The position numbers and the translations under genes are program-made. A stretch of DNA of 64,000 nt, taken from assembly GCF_000263735.1 (NCBI RefSeq), contig NC_017946.1, positions 165,348 through 229,347 of the forward strand. Direction: 5' to 3'. The DNA is from Pyrococcus sp. ST04. Lineage in GTDB: Archaea > Methanobacteriota_B > Thermococci > Thermococcales > Thermococcaceae. This document shows, one piece after another, positions 63,005-64,000 of this stretch (the first letter of the stretch is position 1; each line of letters begins with the position of its first letter). The notes under the pieces are model-generated. The model made no database searches. It saw only the letters and a program-made list of their open reading frames with translations, and was not told the DNA's origin.

Positions 63005-63060
63005 AATTGGACATATTTGCTCAAAAATGGATTTATTTTGTTGGACAAATATGTCCAATT
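63005..63060. repeat. Inverted repeat with TTGGACA motifs inside oriC
   Basis: AATTGGACATATTTG at 63005-63019 and CAAATATGTCCAATT at 63046-63060 are perfect complements around a 26-base loop; a further TTGGACA at 63041 makes the right arm part of TTGGACA-N4-TGTCCAA. Confidence 0.7.
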
Positions 63061-63414
63061 GGACTCCACTGGAAATCGGGAACTCCTTTACATTTGGAAA
63101 TCAACTAAAGTGAACAGATTAGTTCATTCGAGTAGTTTTTCTTATGAAATGATTTCAAATGAGATTATACTCAATTATATATTTGACATGTGAATGTTTA
63201 AGCAAAGCATAAAAACTCTCAGTGAGATATCAACGTTGCTTTCCACTGGTTCGTGTGGTTCGTGTGGAAAGACTTAAATATATATGTCATATGGGGGATT
63301 TGAGTATAACTTAATGTCATATTTAATGGTGTCTATTTAACAATATGTGTTCCATTTCCACTGGAAACACAGGTCATGTAATTAAAAAGCATAATTTCCA
63401 CTGGAGGGACATCA

Positions 63415-64000
63415 ATGAACGAAGGTGAACAGTTACACCTGGATAAGCTCTTTGAAAGACTGCTCAAGGCAAGGAAGATATTCAAGAACAAAGAGGTACT
63501 TAGACATAGCTATACTCCAAGAGACCTACCTCACAGACATGAGCAGATAGAGACGCTAGCACAGATACTAGTTCCTGTTCTTAGGGGTGAGACTCCATCG
63601 AACATTTTCGTTTATGGGAAGACAGGGACTGGAAAGACCGTGACTGTAAAATTTGTGACTGAAGAGCTTAAGAAAATCTCCAAAAAATATAACATTCCAG
63701 TTGATGTCATATACATAAACTGCGAGATCGTTGATACTCACTACAGGGTTCTAGCTAACATTGTCAATCACTTCAAGCATGAGACTGGAATTGAGGTTCC
63801 TCTCGTGGGCTGGCCGACGGATGAAGTTTATGCGAAGCTTAAACAAGTGATAGACATGAAAGAGAGGTTCGTCATTATTGTTCTTGATGAGATTGACAAG
63901 CTTGTAAAGAAGAGTGGAGATGAAGTTCTGTACTCATTAACGAGAATAAACACCGAGTTGAAGAGAGCGAAGGTTAGCGTTATTGGAATATCTAATGACT
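63415..64000 (+). CDS. cdc6: Origin-binding protein Cdc6/Orc1 (partial, N-terminal)
   Basis: Open to the right edge; 195 residues visible. It starts MNEGEQLHLDKLFERLLKAR after the last ORB-like box. The AAA+ core has Walker A IFVYGKTGTGKTVTVKFVTE and Walker B FVIIVLDEIDKL, and YINCEIVDTHYRVLANIVNH between. The C-terminal winged helix is beyond the window. It binds the ORBs just upstream and loads MCM. Confidence 0.95.
   Translation, partial: MNEGEQLHLDKLFERLLKARKIFKNKEVLRHSYTPRDLPHRHEQIETLAQILVPVLRGETPSNIFVYGKTGTGKTVTVKFVTEELKKISKKYNIPVDVIYINCEIVDTHYRVLANIVNHFKHETGIEVPLVGWPTDEVYAKLKQVIDMKERFVIIVLDEIDKLVKKSGDEVLYSLTRINTELKRAKVSVIGISND

Larger units (their letters stand above)
62557..63414. 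other. Replication origin oriC
   Basis: About 860 bases without genes immediately before cdc6/orc1. Two full ORBs face each other (62635-62668 minus, 62925-62957 plus) around a very A/T-rich stretch, the probable unwinding element. Further short TTTCCACTGGAA-type boxes occur at 63063, 63240, 63355 and 63395. The arrangement equals the characterised Pyrococcus origin. Confidence 0.9.

Overview
The window is chromosomal DNA of a hyperthermophilic euryarchaeon of the order Thermococcales, most probably a Pyrococcus. The signs are an origin next to cdc6/orc1 with archaeal origin recognition boxes, archaeal-type RadA, NucS, ArcS, archaeal class I aldolase, AdoMet decarboxylase, GH57 amylopullulanase, 'GGTGA' ribosome sites, TATA boxes (often with leaderless starts) and C/D box sRNAs. 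I assign order and probable genus only.

Layout. 1-1164: two coupled genes, a radical SAM protein (cut by the window edge) and an amidohydrolase. 1236-3686: PEP synthase. 3863-6553: three-gene operon with two polysaccharide-polymerase-like membrane proteins, divergent from queC. 7314-9148: pheA, mobB, an LSm-like protein. 9268-11528: aldolase, agmatinase, THUMP protein. 11529-12537: CRISPR leader and a six-repeat array without cas genes, followed by a broken vapBC pair between two hairpin elements. 13340-17858: CBS protein, PAPS-reductase-like fusion protein, asparagine synthetase, phosphoribosyltransferase. 17855-23145: methylmalonyl-CoA genes (mce, meaB, small mutase subunit) split by a 3.2 kb island of small membrane proteins. 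23274-29448: PP-loop protein, an unknown coiled-coil protein, DHH phosphoesterase, DHPS-like protein, an extremely acidic protein and a Nip7-like protein. 29445-39233: SppA-like protease and the maltodextrin ABC transporter with amylopullulanase. 39234-46545: DUF505, a KaiC-like pair, AdoMet decarboxylase and others. 46589-48410: an IS607-type element (tnpA, tnpB). 48468-52825: SagB-like oxidoreductase, K+ channel, intein-containing RadA. 52916-56611: coiled-coil, ArcS and SPOUT/THUMP genes. 56745-61669: ECF transporter parts, DUF63, NucS, DUF473, PAC2. 61783-64000: MTA phosphorylase, oriC and the start of cdc6/orc1.

Most unusual content. (1) The island at 18.5-21.7 kb holds two related short peptides beginning MWR-ALVIGLVLM, a SpoIIM/DUF95 membrane protein and five other small membrane proteins. 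This resembles a circular-bacteriocin locus, although both peptide genes are frameshifted as given. (2) Four C/D box sRNAs each have a C box that contains the TGA stop codon of the preceding gene. (3) Five short IS200/IS605 right-end-like (omega-RNA-like) hairpins occur without an IS605-type transposase; they bracket the island and the broken vapBC. (4) The CRISPR array mixes two repeat sequences. Homopolymer indels in malK and both island peptides could be real mutations or sequencing errors, so frameshift claims are made with that caveat.

No rRNA, tRNA or cas genes were recognised.
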